Of a DNA stretch of 64,000 bases, positions 8,877 through 18,376 are shown one piece after another (the first letter of the stretch is position 1; each line of letters starts with the position of its first letter). Under the pieces are notes generated by a model. The model was not told the DNA's origin. It made no database searches and worked only from the letters and a program-made list of their open reading frames with translations. The DNA comes from JBATTK01 sp049670505 (GTDB lineage: Bacteria; Bacteroidota; Bacteroidia; Flavobacteriales; Flavobacteriaceae): positions 1-64,000 of the forward strand of contig JBATTK010000050.1 of assembly GCA_049670505.1 (NCBI GenBank). The letters are read 5' to 3'. A program made the translations under genes and the position numbers.

Positions 8877-9424
8877 AGCAGCTTTTATTTCTACTGTTAC
8901 TTATAGGCTTTATAAGCTGTAATGGTCCTGAGCCCCGTAGACCGGTCAAAGTGAAAACAGGCAGTTTTATTAAGGAATCCGTAGAACGGAATAAAGAACT
9001 CTTACAAAAAGAAGAAAAACTGATCCAAGAAATTATTGCCAAAGATTCCCTACACTCCTATTTGGCCAGTGCCAATAACTCTTGGTATTACTATGAGGTT
9101 AAAAATGAAACATCGGATTATTATCCCCAACCCGATGATCTGGTAATCTTGAGGTACAATGTCGTAAGTTTTGAAAATGATACCATATACCGCATGCAGG
9201 ATATGGGTGAAGTTAACTACAAAGTAGATAAGCAAGAGCTCTTTCCCGGACTACGGCTTAGTGTTAAGCTCCTAAAAGAAAATGAAACGGCCACGTTCCT
9301 ATTTCCCTCTTCTATGGCCTATGGTTATCATGGTGATGGCAAAAAAATTGGCGTCAATGTCCCTATAAAAACAACTATTTCTATTCATAAGATCGTAAAA
9401 CAAGAAGACAGTGTTCAAAATTAA
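8873..9424 (+). CDS. gldI: Gliding motility-associated FKBP-type peptidyl-prolyl isomerase lipoprotein GldI
   Basis: 183 residues. Lipoprotein signal LLLLIGFISC then an extended linker and one FKBP-type domain (about 85-175): DDLVILRYNV, LFPGLRLSVKLLKENETATFLFPSSMAYGYHG. The length, the signal and the position directly after nrnA match GldI, a protein needed for gliding in Flavobacterium johnsoniae and presumed to help fold periplasmic or outer-membrane parts of the machinery. Its presence suggests, but does not prove, gliding/type IX secretion. It overlaps nrnA by 4 nt and is followed after 10 nt by a second isomerase. Confidence 0.88.
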   Translation: MKQLLFLLLLIGFISCNGPEPRRPVKVKTGSFIKESVERNKELLQKEEKLIQEIIAKDSLHSYLASANNSWYYYEVKNETSDYYPQPDDLVILRYNVVSFENDTIYRMQDMGEVNYKVDKQELFPGLRLSVKLLKENETATFLFPSSMAYGYHGDGKKIGVNVPIKTTISIHKIVKQEDSVQN

Positions 9425-9434
9425 ATCAATAAAA

Positions 9435-10553
9435 ATGAAAAAAGCGTACTCCTTACTTTTAATAATCGCCATTGCTTTGGCAGCTTGTAAATCTAGTCAA
9501 CATGCCGACCTAGGCGATGGGCTTTTCGCAGATATACAAACCAATAAAGGTGATATTGTATTAAAGCTGGAACATGAAAAAACCCCTGTGACCGTAGCCA
9601 ACTTTGTATCTCTGGCAGAAGGCACCAATCCGTTTGTAAGCGATAGCTTAAAAGAAAAAAAATATTATGAAGGCGTTATTTTTCATAGGGTCATCAAAGA
9701 TTTTATGATACAAGGTGGAGACCCCACGGGTAAGGGTAGTGGTAATCCAGGGTATAAGTTCAAGGACGAGTTTAACGACTCCCTTACGCATCATAAAGCT
9801 GGGATACTTTCTATGGCCAATGCAGGCCCTACAACCAATGGGAGCCAATTTTTCATCACCCATAAGGAGACCCCTTTCCTCAACGGAAGACATACGGTTT
9901 TCGGAGAAGTTATTAAAGGGATGGACGTGGTAGATTCCATTGCCAATGTACCTACTTCCCAAGAACCAGACAAAAAGGATAGACCTATCAGCGACGTAGT
10001 TATGAACAAGGTTGAGATTATCAGAAATGGAAAGGAAGCCAAAAAATTTGATGCCGCTCAGATAATGACCGATTATTTTGCGGCCGAAGAGGCCAAAGTA
10101 AAAGCAATGGAAAAGTTGAAAACGGATTTCGTTGCGGAGCTGACCCAACAAAAAGAAGTGGCCGAAGAATTGCCATCTGGACTTAAAATCCGTTCAATTA
10201 TCAAAGGTAGCGGCGAAAAACCCAAAATAGGCCAACAAGTATTGGTCAACTATGCGGGTTGGCTATCCGATGGAACATTGTTCGATAGCAACTATGAAGA
10301 TATAGCTACCAAATTCGGTACTTTCGATGAAAGAAGAAAGCAACAGGGAGGCTATAGTGCGATTCCCATGGATTATAGTCCGGATTCACGATTGGTCGCA
10401 GGTTTTAAAGAAGGCTTATTGAGTATGGCCGTGGGGGATAAAATACGTGTTTTTATACCGCCGCACTTAGGATATGGCCCACAAGGAGGTGGACCCATTC
10501 CTCCTAACGCCGATCTTGTCTTTGACTTGGAAATCGTAGGGATCGCGGAGTAA
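9435..10553 (+). CDS. Cyclophilin-FKBP fusion peptidyl-prolyl isomerase, lipoprotein
   Basis: 372 residues combining two unrelated prolyl-isomerase folds. Lipobox IALAAC at about residue 17; cyclophilin domain about 30-200 (FHRVIKDFMIQGGDPTGKG, NGSQFFITHKETPFLNGRH, FGEVIKGMDVVDSI); a helical linker (200-245); and a C-terminal FKBP domain (VLVNYAGWLSDGTLFDS, GFKEGLLSMAVGDKIRVFIPP, LGYGPQGG, LVFDLEIVGI). It probably acts as a periplasmic folding catalyst with GldI. The ATG at 9435 is chosen because it puts the signal peptide at the N-terminus. It ends before a strong hairpin terminator. Confidence 0.9.
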   Translation: MKKAYSLLLIIAIALAACKSSQHADLGDGLFADIQTNKGDIVLKLEHEKTPVTVANFVSLAEGTNPFVSDSLKEKKYYEGVIFHRVIKDFMIQGGDPTGKGSGNPGYKFKDEFNDSLTHHKAGILSMANAGPTTNGSQFFITHKETPFLNGRHTVFGEVIKGMDVVDSIANVPTSQEPDKKDRPISDVVMNKVEIIRNGKEAKKFDAAQIMTDYFAAEEAKVKAMEKLKTDFVAELTQQKEVAEELPSGLKIRSIIKGSGEKPKIGQQVLVNYAGWLSDGTLFDSNYEDIATKFGTFDERRKQQGGYSAIPMDYSPDSRLVAGFKEGLLSMAVGDKIRVFIPPHLGYGPQGGGPIPPNADLVFDLEIVGIAE

Positions 10554-10589
10554 AGTCCGGTTAATAATCCACTAAGGGAAGTAGAAAGA

Positions 10590-10621
10590 AAAAGCCCTGA
10601 CGATGCTGTCAGGGCTTTTTT
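10590..10621 (+). terminator. Rho-independent terminator of nrnA-gldI-PPIase unit
   Basis: Perfect 11-bp stem AAAGCCCTGAC/GTCAGGGCTTT with a 6-nt loop, ending in six T. The rpsA terminator near 59980 has the same stem. Confidence 0.85.
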
Positions 10622-10661
10622 CATCAAAACCTTATGATGTAATCCGTTTAAAATAAGTTGA

Positions 10662-11129
10662 TTATTTTTTCCAATTCTCCGATTTTAAAATTAGCGTGGC
10701 CTTTAGAACATCTTTTTGTGAAATTTGCCCGACTAATTTACCGTTTTCAACAATGGGAAAACGGCGTCGTTTCTCTTGCAAGAACTTTTTAGCGGCATCA
10801 AAAATATTCATATCGCCATCAATGGTATCCACATTTTTAACCATACGGTTCTTTATGCTAACGTTTTCCATAGGCATATTGTAATACCTGCTTTCGCTAA
10901 TATGCTTGATGCAGTCCCCTTCAGAAATAATACCCATTAATTCATTCTTTTCATTCACTACCGGACCACCTGAAATTTTATTGCTGATCAACGTTTCTAT
11001 AACTTCCTCAATACCTTGATCCGGACTAAACGTTATTAACTTCCTTGTCATATAATCCCTTACCTTGACCGGAATGTCATCGCTTAGCGGCTGTGGCTTT
11101 CTTGGACCTTGAAAACTTTTAATCCCCAT
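10662..11129 (-). CDS. CBS-domain pair protein
   Basis: 155 residues. Two CBS domains: the first around VRDYMTRKLITFSPDQGIEEVIETLISNKISGGPVVNEKNELMG (split: 25-75), the second around RMVKNVDTIDGDMNIFDAAKKFL and FPIVENGKLVGQISQKDVLKA (90-145). CBS pairs bind adenine nucleotides such as AMP, ATP or SAM and usually act as sensors; no partner domain is attached, so its target is unknown. The ATG at 11129 gives the common MGIKSFQG start; one at 11138 is also possible. Confidence 0.85.
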   Translation of the reverse strand: MGIKSFQGPRKPQPLSDDIPVKVRDYMTRKLITFSPDQGIEEVIETLISNKISGGPVVNEKNELMGIISEGDCIKHISESRYYNMPMENVSIKNRMVKNVDTIDGDMNIFDAAKKFLQEKRRRFPIVENGKLVGQISQKDVLKATLILKSENWKK

Positions 11130-11243
11130 GACATACAATTTTTGGATTCGAATTCTTTTAAAGTTACTGAATTTTAGATATTTAACCTAAAAAACAATAG
11201 TACTATTTTCATGGGAATATGTATGAAAAGGTGTTTAACATCA

Positions 11244-12704
11244 TTACTTTTCCGGTATATGCTTTAAAATTTCCTGTACAAACATCCAGAATTTCTGTAC
11301 AGAGGAAATACTTACCCGCTCGTCCGGAGAATGCGCGCCCTTTATGGTAGGTCCAAAACTGATCATGTCCATTTCAGGATAGTTTTGACCCAAAATTCCA
11401 CATTCCAATCCGGCATGGCAAGCTACCACTTTAGGTTTTTCCCGGAACAAGGCCTCATACTGTTTTTCCAAAACCTTTAAAATAGCGGAATCCGGGTCGG
11501 GCTTCCAGCCCGGATACATTCCTTCAAAAGTTACTTCAAAGCCGGCCAGTTCAAAAACGGACTTCAAGGAATTGGACAAATCTATTTTCGCAGAATTTAC
11601 CGAAGAACGGGTTAAACAACCAATATTTATTTTTCCCTCCTTCACCCCTACTCGGGCTATATTATTGGAAGTTTCTACCAAATCCGCCATGGTAGCGCTC
11701 ATGGAATACACTCCATTTTGTGCTGCATAAACGGTCATTAGAAATTTTTCCTGAGCCCCAAGGCCCATAACTTTCTTTAATTTGCCAATAGGTGTAAGGT
11801 TTATGGACAAGGCAGGTTCTTTAGCAATTAACTCCTCTTTGATCGTGGTTGCCCATAGCTTAAAATCCGCCTCAAAAGATGCTATATGCGCTTTGTCCAC
11901 TACAATTTTTGCAAAACTCTCTCTTGGGATGGCATTTCGCAGGCCGCCGCCGTCAATTTCCGATATACGTATATTATATTTCCCGGAGCCATTGTATAAT
12001 AATCTGTTCATTATTTTATTGGCATTGCCCAAACCCTTATGGATGTCCATTCCACTATGTCCTCCGGACAATCCTTTTACAGTGACTTCAAAAGAAGAAA
12101 CACCTCTGGGGGCAAGCTTTTCCTTATACTCCCTTTTTGCGTTAATATCTATACCTCCGGCGCAACCTATATCTATCTCATCATCTTCCTCGGTATCCAG
12201 ATTCAAAAGTATCCGACCCTGAAGAACATTTGCTTCTAGACCCATTGCTCCGGTCATTCCCGTTTCTTCATCGATCGTAAACAAAGCCTCCAACGGTGGA
12301 TGTGGAATGTCGGTACTTTCCAGCAATGCCATAATGGTTGCAACCCCCAGACCATTATCTGCACCCAATGTAGTGCCTTTGGCCTTCACCCAATCCTTGG
12401 TTGCTTCCATTTGAATACCTTGCGTATCAAAATCAAAATCGGTATCCGCATTTTTTTGGTGTACCATATCCAAATGGGATTGTAATGTTACCAGCTGTCT
12501 TTTTTCCATTCCCTTGGTGGCCGGTTTTCTAACAATCACGTTTCCCACTGTATCACTAAAGGTCTCCAATCCAAGGGATTTTCCAAAATCCAACATAAAT
12601 TGAATGATTCTTTCCTCTTTTTTAGAAGGTCGCGGTACTGCATTCAAATCTGCAAATTTGTTCCAAATTGCCCTTGGCCGTAATTCCCGTATGGCTTCGT
12701 TCAT
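11244..12704 (-). CDS. pepD: Cytosol nonspecific dipeptidase (aminoacyl-histidine dipeptidase)
   Basis: M20-family zinc dipeptidase of the PepD/PepV type, which hydrolyses Xaa-His and other dipeptides in the cytoplasm. 486 residues, normal length. Metal ligands and catalytic acids are visible: LQSHLDMVHQ, LGADNGLG, IDEETGMTGA, LDTEEDDEIDIGCAGG, CHAGLECG, and GPTIKGAHSPDERV near the end. An inserted lid domain (about 200-390) is present. Monocistronic, with its own promoter box at 12722-12729. Confidence 0.95.
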   Translation of the reverse strand: MNEAIRELRPRAIWNKFADLNAVPRPSKKEERIIQFMLDFGKSLGLETFSDTVGNVIVRKPATKGMEKRQLVTLQSHLDMVHQKNADTDFDFDTQGIQMEATKDWVKAKGTTLGADNGLGVATIMALLESTDIPHPPLEALFTIDEETGMTGAMGLEANVLQGRILLNLDTEEDDEIDIGCAGGIDINAKREYKEKLAPRGVSSFEVTVKGLSGGHSGMDIHKGLGNANKIMNRLLYNGSGKYNIRISEIDGGGLRNAIPRESFAKIVVDKAHIASFEADFKLWATTIKEELIAKEPALSINLTPIGKLKKVMGLGAQEKFLMTVYAAQNGVYSMSATMADLVETSNNIARVGVKEGKINIGCLTRSSVNSAKIDLSNSLKSVFELAGFEVTFEGMYPGWKPDPDSAILKVLEKQYEALFREKPKVVACHAGLECGILGQNYPEMDMISFGPTIKGAHSPDERVSISSVQKFWMFVQEILKHIPEK

Positions 12705-12721
12705 AGTTATATTTTATTTTT

Positions 12722-12729
12722 CAAAAATA
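12722..12729 (-). promoter_or_regulatory. Candidate -7 box of pepD
   Basis: Minus strand TATTTTTG matches TAnnTTTG, 17 nt upstream of the ATG at 12704. Confidence 0.5.
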
Positions 12730-12762
12730 CGTCCTCAAAAATTAGTATGCGCCATAATTGGT

Positions 12763-12770
12763 TAATTTTG
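12763..12770 (+). promoter_or_regulatory. -7 box of the DUF3810 gene, leaderless arrangement
   Basis: TAATTTTG ends 4 nt before the ATG at 12775, so the transcript would begin at or within a base or two of the start codon. Confidence 0.5.
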
Positions 12771-12774
12771 AGGA

Positions 12775-13842
12775 ATGAAAAATAAATTGCGAAACGGAAT
12801 TGCCTTAAGTCTAGTACCCCAGATTATTTTCGTGTTATGGTTGGGAAGTCGTCCACACCTTGTGGAAACCTATTACAGTAAAGGCCTTTACCCCATTATT
12901 AGCGAATTCTTCCGTACACTTTTTGGGTGGATTCCTTTTTCTATCGGCGAGATAATATATACTTTATTACTACTAATGGCAATTAGGTACCTTATCAAAA
13001 AACGTAGGGAAATCAGGACCCGTCCTTTATATTTTCTGAGGAACGTGGTGATGGTACTATCCGTTTTCTATTTCACTTTTAATCTGGTCTGGGGACTCAA
13101 TTATTATCGAAAACCGATTGCAGAACATTTTGCCATCAGGGACAGCATTCAGTCCAAGGAAATCATTGATCTTACGGAAAAATTGATCCTAAAGACCAAC
13201 CAGGTTCAATTTCGGATTACCGGGGATAGTACCCAAATGGTAAAAGTACCCTATGATCGGAGCGAAATATTTAATAAGACCATCAACGGATATGAACAGT
13301 TGCAGGGGCAATTGCCTTTTTTGGAATACGATCGTCCGAGCCTTAAAAAATCAATGTTCAGTACACTGGCAAGTTATATGGGCATTGGTGGCTATCTTAA
13401 TCCTTTTACGAACGAAGCACAGGTAAACGCAAAAACCCCGGTGTTCCGTTTTCCAGTGGTAAGCGGACACGAAGTGGGGCATCAAGTAGGGTATTCCAAG
13501 GAAAACGAGACGAATTTTATCGGTTATTTGGTAACCATGAAGAACAAGGATATCTACTTTCAGTATTCCGCTTATGCCTATGCTTTGAGCCATTGTCTCC
13601 GTGCAATACATGCAACGGACGAATCAAAATCTGAGGAACTGTACAAAAAAATTAATCTAGGTACTCAAAAAAACTATCAAGAACTGCGCGATTTCCAGAA
13701 AAAATATGAAAATCCGTTGGAGCCCATTTTTAAATCGGTCTTCCATACTTTTTTAAAAGCCAACCAGCAGAAAGATGGAATCAAAAGTTACAGTAAAATT
13801 GTAGCCTTGTTGGTAGGGTATCATGAACGATACCCTATATAG
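12775..13842 (+). CDS. DUF3810 membrane zinc-metallopeptidase-like protein
   Basis: 355 residues. Three hydrophobic helices at the N-terminus (about 8-25, 55-75, 85-105) anchor it in the inner membrane. The C-terminal domain carries a zincin-like motif, GHEVGHQVGYSKENE (about 235-249), with HExxH and a downstream glutamate, as in DUF3810. This suggests a periplasm-facing metalloprotease of unknown substrate. The last codons form a strong hairpin (13814-13837). The promoter box lies 4 nt before the ATG. Confidence 0.82.
   Translation: MKNKLRNGIALSLVPQIIFVLWLGSRPHLVETYYSKGLYPIISEFFRTLFGWIPFSIGEIIYTLLLLMAIRYLIKKRREIRTRPLYFLRNVVMVLSVFYFTFNLVWGLNYYRKPIAEHFAIRDSIQSKEIIDLTEKLILKTNQVQFRITGDSTQMVKVPYDRSEIFNKTINGYEQLQGQLPFLEYDRPSLKKSMFSTLASYMGIGGYLNPFTNEAQVNAKTPVFRFPVVSGHEVGHQVGYSKENETNFIGYLVTMKNKDIYFQYSAYAYALSHCLRAIHATDESKSEELYKKINLGTQKNYQELRDFQKKYENPLEPIFKSVFHTFLKANQQKDGIKSYSKIVALLVGYHERYPI
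13814..13837 (+). other. Hairpin overlapping the 3' end of the DUF3810 CDS
   Basis: Perfect 9-bp inverted repeat TAGGGTATC/GATACCCTA with a 6-nt loop, inside the last codons, followed by TATATAGTATTTGG. It could serve as a transcript end or stability element, although the T-run is poor. Confidence 0.4.
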
Positions 13843-13978
13843 TATTTGGTGTTTTGACATCAAATCAAAATCCGGAAATGACAAACCCCGACCTAAAACG
13901 TTAAAAAATCCAAATACGCCGATATATCCCATGACATCCCTTATTTTTAGGATGACTAATTAGCTAATACAAAACTAT

Positions 13979-16930
13979 ATGAAAATGAGATTCTTGGCGC
14001 TCACCATGCTTTGGTGTAGCGCGGCTACGTTTGCTCAGGATTACTTTCCAAAAAACGATGGAGTAAAAGCCAAAAACAACAACTATACCGCCTTTACCGA
14101 TGCAAAAATCTACATTACTCCAACACAAATAGTGAATGGCGGCACCCTTTTGATACAAAACGGAAAAGTGGTAGAGGTAGGTAAGACGGTAAGCTTGCCA
14201 AAAAATACGGTGGTCATCAATTTGAACGGCAAATCCGTTTACCCTTCCTTCATTGATATCTATTCTGATTTTGGGGTGCGGAAACCAAAAAAATTACCGG
14301 TAACGGGAAGATCGGCAGAATATGAGGCTTCACGTGAAGGTTTTTATTGGAACGACCATATCATGCCCGAAAATGATGCTATCGGGAAATTTGAGTATGA
14401 TGATGAAAAGGCCAAAAAATTGCGCAATGTCGGATTCGGGGTCGTCAACTCACACATCCAAGATGGTATCGCCCGTGGTACGGGAGTTCTGGTAGCCCTT
14501 AACGGCAAAGGAAATGATGCGGACCGCATTCTGGACGATCGCTCGGCGCATTATTTTTCATTTAAAAAGAGTGTGGCAAAAAAGCAATCCTACCCCACTT
14601 CCTTAATGGGTGCCATGGCATTGCTACGTCAAATGTACTACGATGCCAATTGGTATGCCAAAGGAAATGTAGCTACCAAAGACCGCTCCTTGGAAGCATT
14701 GAACGCCAATGCCGATATGGTTCAGATTTTTGAGGCCGGTGATAAAGGCAATGTCCTTAGAGCAGATGGAATAGGTGATAAATTCGGTATTCAATACGCC
14801 ATTGTAGGAGGAGGAGACGAATATGAAGCGGTTTCCGATATCAAAGGGACCAATGCAAAATTGATACTTCCCTTGAACTTTCCGGAGGCCTATGACGTAT
14901 CGGATCCTCACGCGGCAGCTTATGTTTCGCTATCGGATATGCGGCATTGGAACCAAGCACCGTCGAACCCAAAAGTGTTGGCCGATAACGGAATTTCATT
15001 CTCCTTTACCTTGCACCACTTAAAATCACCTTCCAAACTCAAGGAGAAGCTCATGAAAGTCATTTCATATGGGCTTCCAAAAACCAAAGCCTTGGAAGCA
15101 TTGACTACCATACCCGCACAGATTTTGGGAAAATCTACACAAATAGGTTCACTACAAAAGGGAAGTTATGCCAACTTTCTAATAACCTCAGGAGATATAT
15201 TCGACAAAAACACTACACTATTTGAAAATTGGGTACAGGGTACCAAAAATGTCATTGTTGATATGTCCTTAAAGGATATTCGCGGGAATTATGATCTGGC
15301 GGTAGATGGCCGGAACTTTACACTTTCAATTAGTGGCTTGGCGGGAAAACCCAAGGTAGAGGTCAAAAGGGATACTACAAAACTAAAGTCAAAATTCAGT
15401 TATAAAGAAGATTGGATAACGCTTTCCTTTCCAGCGGAAAAAGGAGAGAACTATTACCGTATGAAAGGCTTGGTGGACGCCTCCGGTAATCTTAAGGGCG
15501 AAGCAAGGCTTCCCAATGGGGACAAAACGACCTTTAAGGCCTCAAAAACCGACCCTTTTTCTGAAAAGAACAAGGGGAATAAAAAAGATGACGGCACACC
15601 TGAAATGGTTTCCATTACCTATCCGAACGTAGGTTACGGATACAAATCCGTTCCCCGAGCGGAAAACTTCCTATTCAAAAATGCTACGGTATGGACGAGT
15701 GAGGAAGCAGGGATTTTGGAAAATACCGATGTTCTTGTGAAGAATGGCAAAATCACCAAAATAGGAAAAGACCTAAGTGCCGGCGGTGCCAAAGTAATTG
15801 ATGCTACGGGCAAACACCTAACGGCAGGCATCATTGACGAACACAGTCATATTGCTGCATTGGCGGTAAACGAGGCCGGACATAATTCTTCCGCCGAGGT
15901 AGCCATGGAAGACGTTGTGGACAATGAGGATGTAGGCATCTATCACGCACTGGCCGGTGGGGTGACCTCCCTGCAATTACTGCACGGTTCTGCCAATCCC
16001 ATTGGCGGGCGTTCCGCCATTCTAAAATTGAAGTGGGGCGAAAGTGCCGATAACATGATTTACACGGACACCCCTAAATTCATCAAGTTTGCATTAGGCG
16101 AGAATGTAAAACAGAGCAACTGGGGCAGTTTTAGTCGCTTTCCGCAAACACGGATGGGTGTGGAACAGGTATTTACCAACTACTTCCAACGCGCGAAGGA
16201 ATATGAAGAAAAAAAGAAAAGCGGACAACCTTTCCGCTATGATGAAGAGATGGAAACTCTAGTAGAAATCATAAACGGGGAACGGTTTATCAGTTGTCAC
16301 TCCTATGTACAGAGCGAAATCAATATGATGATGAAGGTCGCCGATAAATTTGGCTTCACACTAAATACCTTTACCCATATCCTGGAAGGTTACAAAGTAG
16401 CCGATAAAATGGCAAAGCACGGGGCGGGAGCCGGTACGTTCAGCGATTGGTGGGCCTACAAATTTGAGGTGAATGATGCTATACCTTACAATGCAGCCAT
16501 CATGCAAAAACAAGGTGTTACGGTAGCAATCAATAGCGATGATGGCGAAATGATACGTAGATTGAACCAAGAAGCCGGTAAAACTATAAAGTATGGGGGA
16601 ATGACCGAACTGGAAGCTTGGAAAATGGTGACCATCAATCCTGCAAAATTATTACATGTAGCCCATAGAACCGGAAGTATCAAGGAAGGAAAGGATGCCG
16701 ACCTGGTCTTATGGACGGACCATCCCCTGTCAGTTTACGCCAAGGTGGAAAAAACGATTATTGAAGGAGCTACTTATTTTGATCTGGAAAGGGACAAACT
16801 ACAGCGCAAGGCCATTGCCCAAGAACGCAATCAACTGATCAATATGATGCTCAAGGAGAAAGCGGGTGGAAATAAAATGCAGGAGCCAAAACAGCACAAG
16901 AAGGAGCTAATGACCTGCGAAACACTTTAA
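13979..16930 (+). CDS. Secreted two-module amidohydrolase-family protein
   Basis: 983 residues with a Sec signal peptide (FLALTMLWCSAATFAQ). Two amidohydrolase-type modules: the N-terminal one (about 35-430) has the beta-sandwich start DAKIYITPTQIVNGGTL but ends its first strand in SFIDIYSDFG instead of an HxH, so it looks catalytically degenerate. The C-terminal one (about 570-950) has IIDEHSHIAAL (metal HxH, near 621), later histidines in SCHSYVQ and FTHILEG, and the aspartate in AINSDDGEM. Probably a periplasmic hydrolase of cyclic amide or imidazolone-like bonds; substrate unknown. It pairs with the shorter amidohydrolase 51 nt downstream. Confidence 0.87.
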   Translation: MKMRFLALTMLWCSAATFAQDYFPKNDGVKAKNNNYTAFTDAKIYITPTQIVNGGTLLIQNGKVVEVGKTVSLPKNTVVINLNGKSVYPSFIDIYSDFGVRKPKKLPVTGRSAEYEASREGFYWNDHIMPENDAIGKFEYDDEKAKKLRNVGFGVVNSHIQDGIARGTGVLVALNGKGNDADRILDDRSAHYFSFKKSVAKKQSYPTSLMGAMALLRQMYYDANWYAKGNVATKDRSLEALNANADMVQIFEAGDKGNVLRADGIGDKFGIQYAIVGGGDEYEAVSDIKGTNAKLILPLNFPEAYDVSDPHAAAYVSLSDMRHWNQAPSNPKVLADNGISFSFTLHHLKSPSKLKEKLMKVISYGLPKTKALEALTTIPAQILGKSTQIGSLQKGSYANFLITSGDIFDKNTTLFENWVQGTKNVIVDMSLKDIRGNYDLAVDGRNFTLSISGLAGKPKVEVKRDTTKLKSKFSYKEDWITLSFPAEKGENYYRMKGLVDASGNLKGEARLPNGDKTTFKASKTDPFSEKNKGNKKDDGTPEMVSITYPNVGYGYKSVPRAENFLFKNATVWTSEEAGILENTDVLVKNGKITKIGKDLSAGGAKVIDATGKHLTAGIIDEHSHIAALAVNEAGHNSSAEVAMEDVVDNEDVGIYHALAGGVTSLQLLHGSANPIGGRSAILKLKWGESADNMIYTDTPKFIKFALGENVKQSNWGSFSRFPQTRMGVEQVFTNYFQRAKEYEEKKKSGQPFRYDEEMETLVEIINGERFISCHSYVQSEINMMMKVADKFGFTLNTFTHILEGYKVADKMAKHGAGAGTFSDWWAYKFEVNDAIPYNAAIMQKQGVTVAINSDDGEMIRRLNQEAGKTIKYGGMTELEAWKMVTINPAKLLHVAHRTGSIKEGKDADLVLWTDHPLSVYAKVEKTIIEGATYFDLERDKLQRKAIAQERNQLINMMLKEKAGGNKMQEPKQHKKELMTCETL

Positions 16931-16981
16931 AAAGCCAGCAGTAGACAATTCCAAACGGAAATAAAACAAAATAGTACAATC

Positions 16982-18268
16982 ATGAAAATACAACTTTACA
17001 TCATAGTAATCGCAATGAGCGCGGCTTTACAAAGTTTTGCGCAACAAACTCCCTCTCCAGTGCAGAAAGAAGCGATAAGTATTACAGGTGCTACGGCACA
17101 TATTGGGGACGGTACCCTTATAGAAAATGCGACTTTAGTTTTTGAGGCTGGAAAAATTACGGCTTTGGGTACGGATGCAACTCCCAAGGGTACAGTCATC
17201 GATGCTTCGGGAAAACATGTGTATCCCGGGTTTATAGCTCCCAACAAAGCGTTGGGCCTCATTGAGGTAAACGCCGTACGTGCCAGTAACGACCAAGCGG
17301 AGCTTGGGGAAATCATTCCACATGTGCGCAGTTTGATCGCCTATAATGCGGAGTCGAAATTGGTAGAAAGTATGCGGCCCAATGGCGTCTTGTTGGGGCA
17401 GATTACGCCTCAGGGGGGGCTAATTTCCGGTACTTCCTCCATTGTGCAGTTTGATGCATGGAACTGGGAGGATGCAGCCGTAAAAGTAGACGACGGGATT
17501 CATTTAAGATGGCCTACTACTTTTCGTCAAGGCCGTTGGTGGATGGGGGAAGAAAGAGGCTATAAACCTAACAAAGACTATAAAAAACAAGTAGATGAAG
17601 TTGAAACCTTTATGCAAGGTGCGGCGGCCTATAGAAAAGGAACGGCAAAAGAAATGAATCCGGCTTTTGCCGCCATGAAAGGAATATTTGATGGTTCGCA
17701 AAAGTTATATGTGTATGCCGATGGTGAAAAAGAGATTATGGATGCCATACGCTTGGTCAAGGCATCGGGTGCCGAACATATTGTATTGGTAGGTGGCTAC
17801 CATGCCTACAAGGTAATCGACTTTTTAAAGGAAAATACCATTCCCGTGTTGGTACAGTTTACACACAACCTACCCGTTTTTGATGATGATGACTATGACT
17901 TGCCCTATAAACTTCCCAAACTTTTGATGGATGCCGGTCTGTTGGTCGCCCTGCAAAATGGAGAAGCTTCCAACTTTCAAACACGTAACCTGCCGTTCTA
18001 TGCCGGACAAACCGTTGCTCAAGGTCTAGAAAAGGAAAAGGCACTACAATTGATTACGGGCAATACCGCAAAAATTTTGGGGATCGATGATCGCTATGGT
18101 ACCCTTGCCGTAGGCAAAAGCGCTACCTTGTTCATTTCCGAAGGGGATGCCTTGGACATGCGGACCAATCAATTGAGCCACGCATTTATAGATGGTAGAA
18201 ACCTGTCCTTGGAAACCCATCAGACCGAACTTTGGAAACGGTATATGGGAAAGTATGGATCGGAATAA
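16982..18268 (+). CDS. Secreted amidohydrolase-like protein lacking the HxH metal motif
   Basis: 428 residues with a signal peptide (AMSAALQSFAQ). The fold is amidohydrolase-like: TGATAHIGDGTLIENATLVFEAGKI is the usual opening (residues 33-57, split here by the reader), GKHVYPGFIAPNKALG stands where active enzymes have GFID-H-H, and TAKILGIDDRYGTLAVGKSATLFI is the typical C-terminal strand set. The first metal-binding histidines are therefore absent. It may be a non-catalytic or rewired partner of the 983-residue protein encoded just upstream; the pair is common in Flavobacteriaceae. Confidence 0.82.
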   Translation: MKIQLYIIVIAMSAALQSFAQQTPSPVQKEAISITGATAHIGDGTLIENATLVFEAGKITALGTDATPKGTVIDASGKHVYPGFIAPNKALGLIEVNAVRASNDQAELGEIIPHVRSLIAYNAESKLVESMRPNGVLLGQITPQGGLISGTSSIVQFDAWNWEDAAVKVDDGIHLRWPTTFRQGRWWMGEERGYKPNKDYKKQVDEVETFMQGAAAYRKGTAKEMNPAFAAMKGIFDGSQKLYVYADGEKEIMDAIRLVKASGAEHIVLVGGYHAYKVIDFLKENTIPVLVQFTHNLPVFDDDDYDLPYKLPKLLMDAGLLVALQNGEASNFQTRNLPFYAGQTVAQGLEKEKALQLITGNTAKILGIDDRYGTLAVGKSATLFISEGDALDMRTNQLSHAFIDGRNLSLETHQTELWKRYMGKYGSE

Positions 18269-18376
18269 ACCGCGATGTATTGACAGTGCAGCTGTTTAGT
18301 GGGTGGTATATAGAAGGCGGTATTCAGTTAGCAGTATTCCGTATTTAGTTGTCACATGCCTCAATATTGACAGGCT

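Noticed and set aside
9648..10151. A 167-codon minus-strand frame opposite the PPIase gene
   Set aside because: It is fully covered by the well-supported cyclophilin domain on the plus strand, and its translation has no motif.
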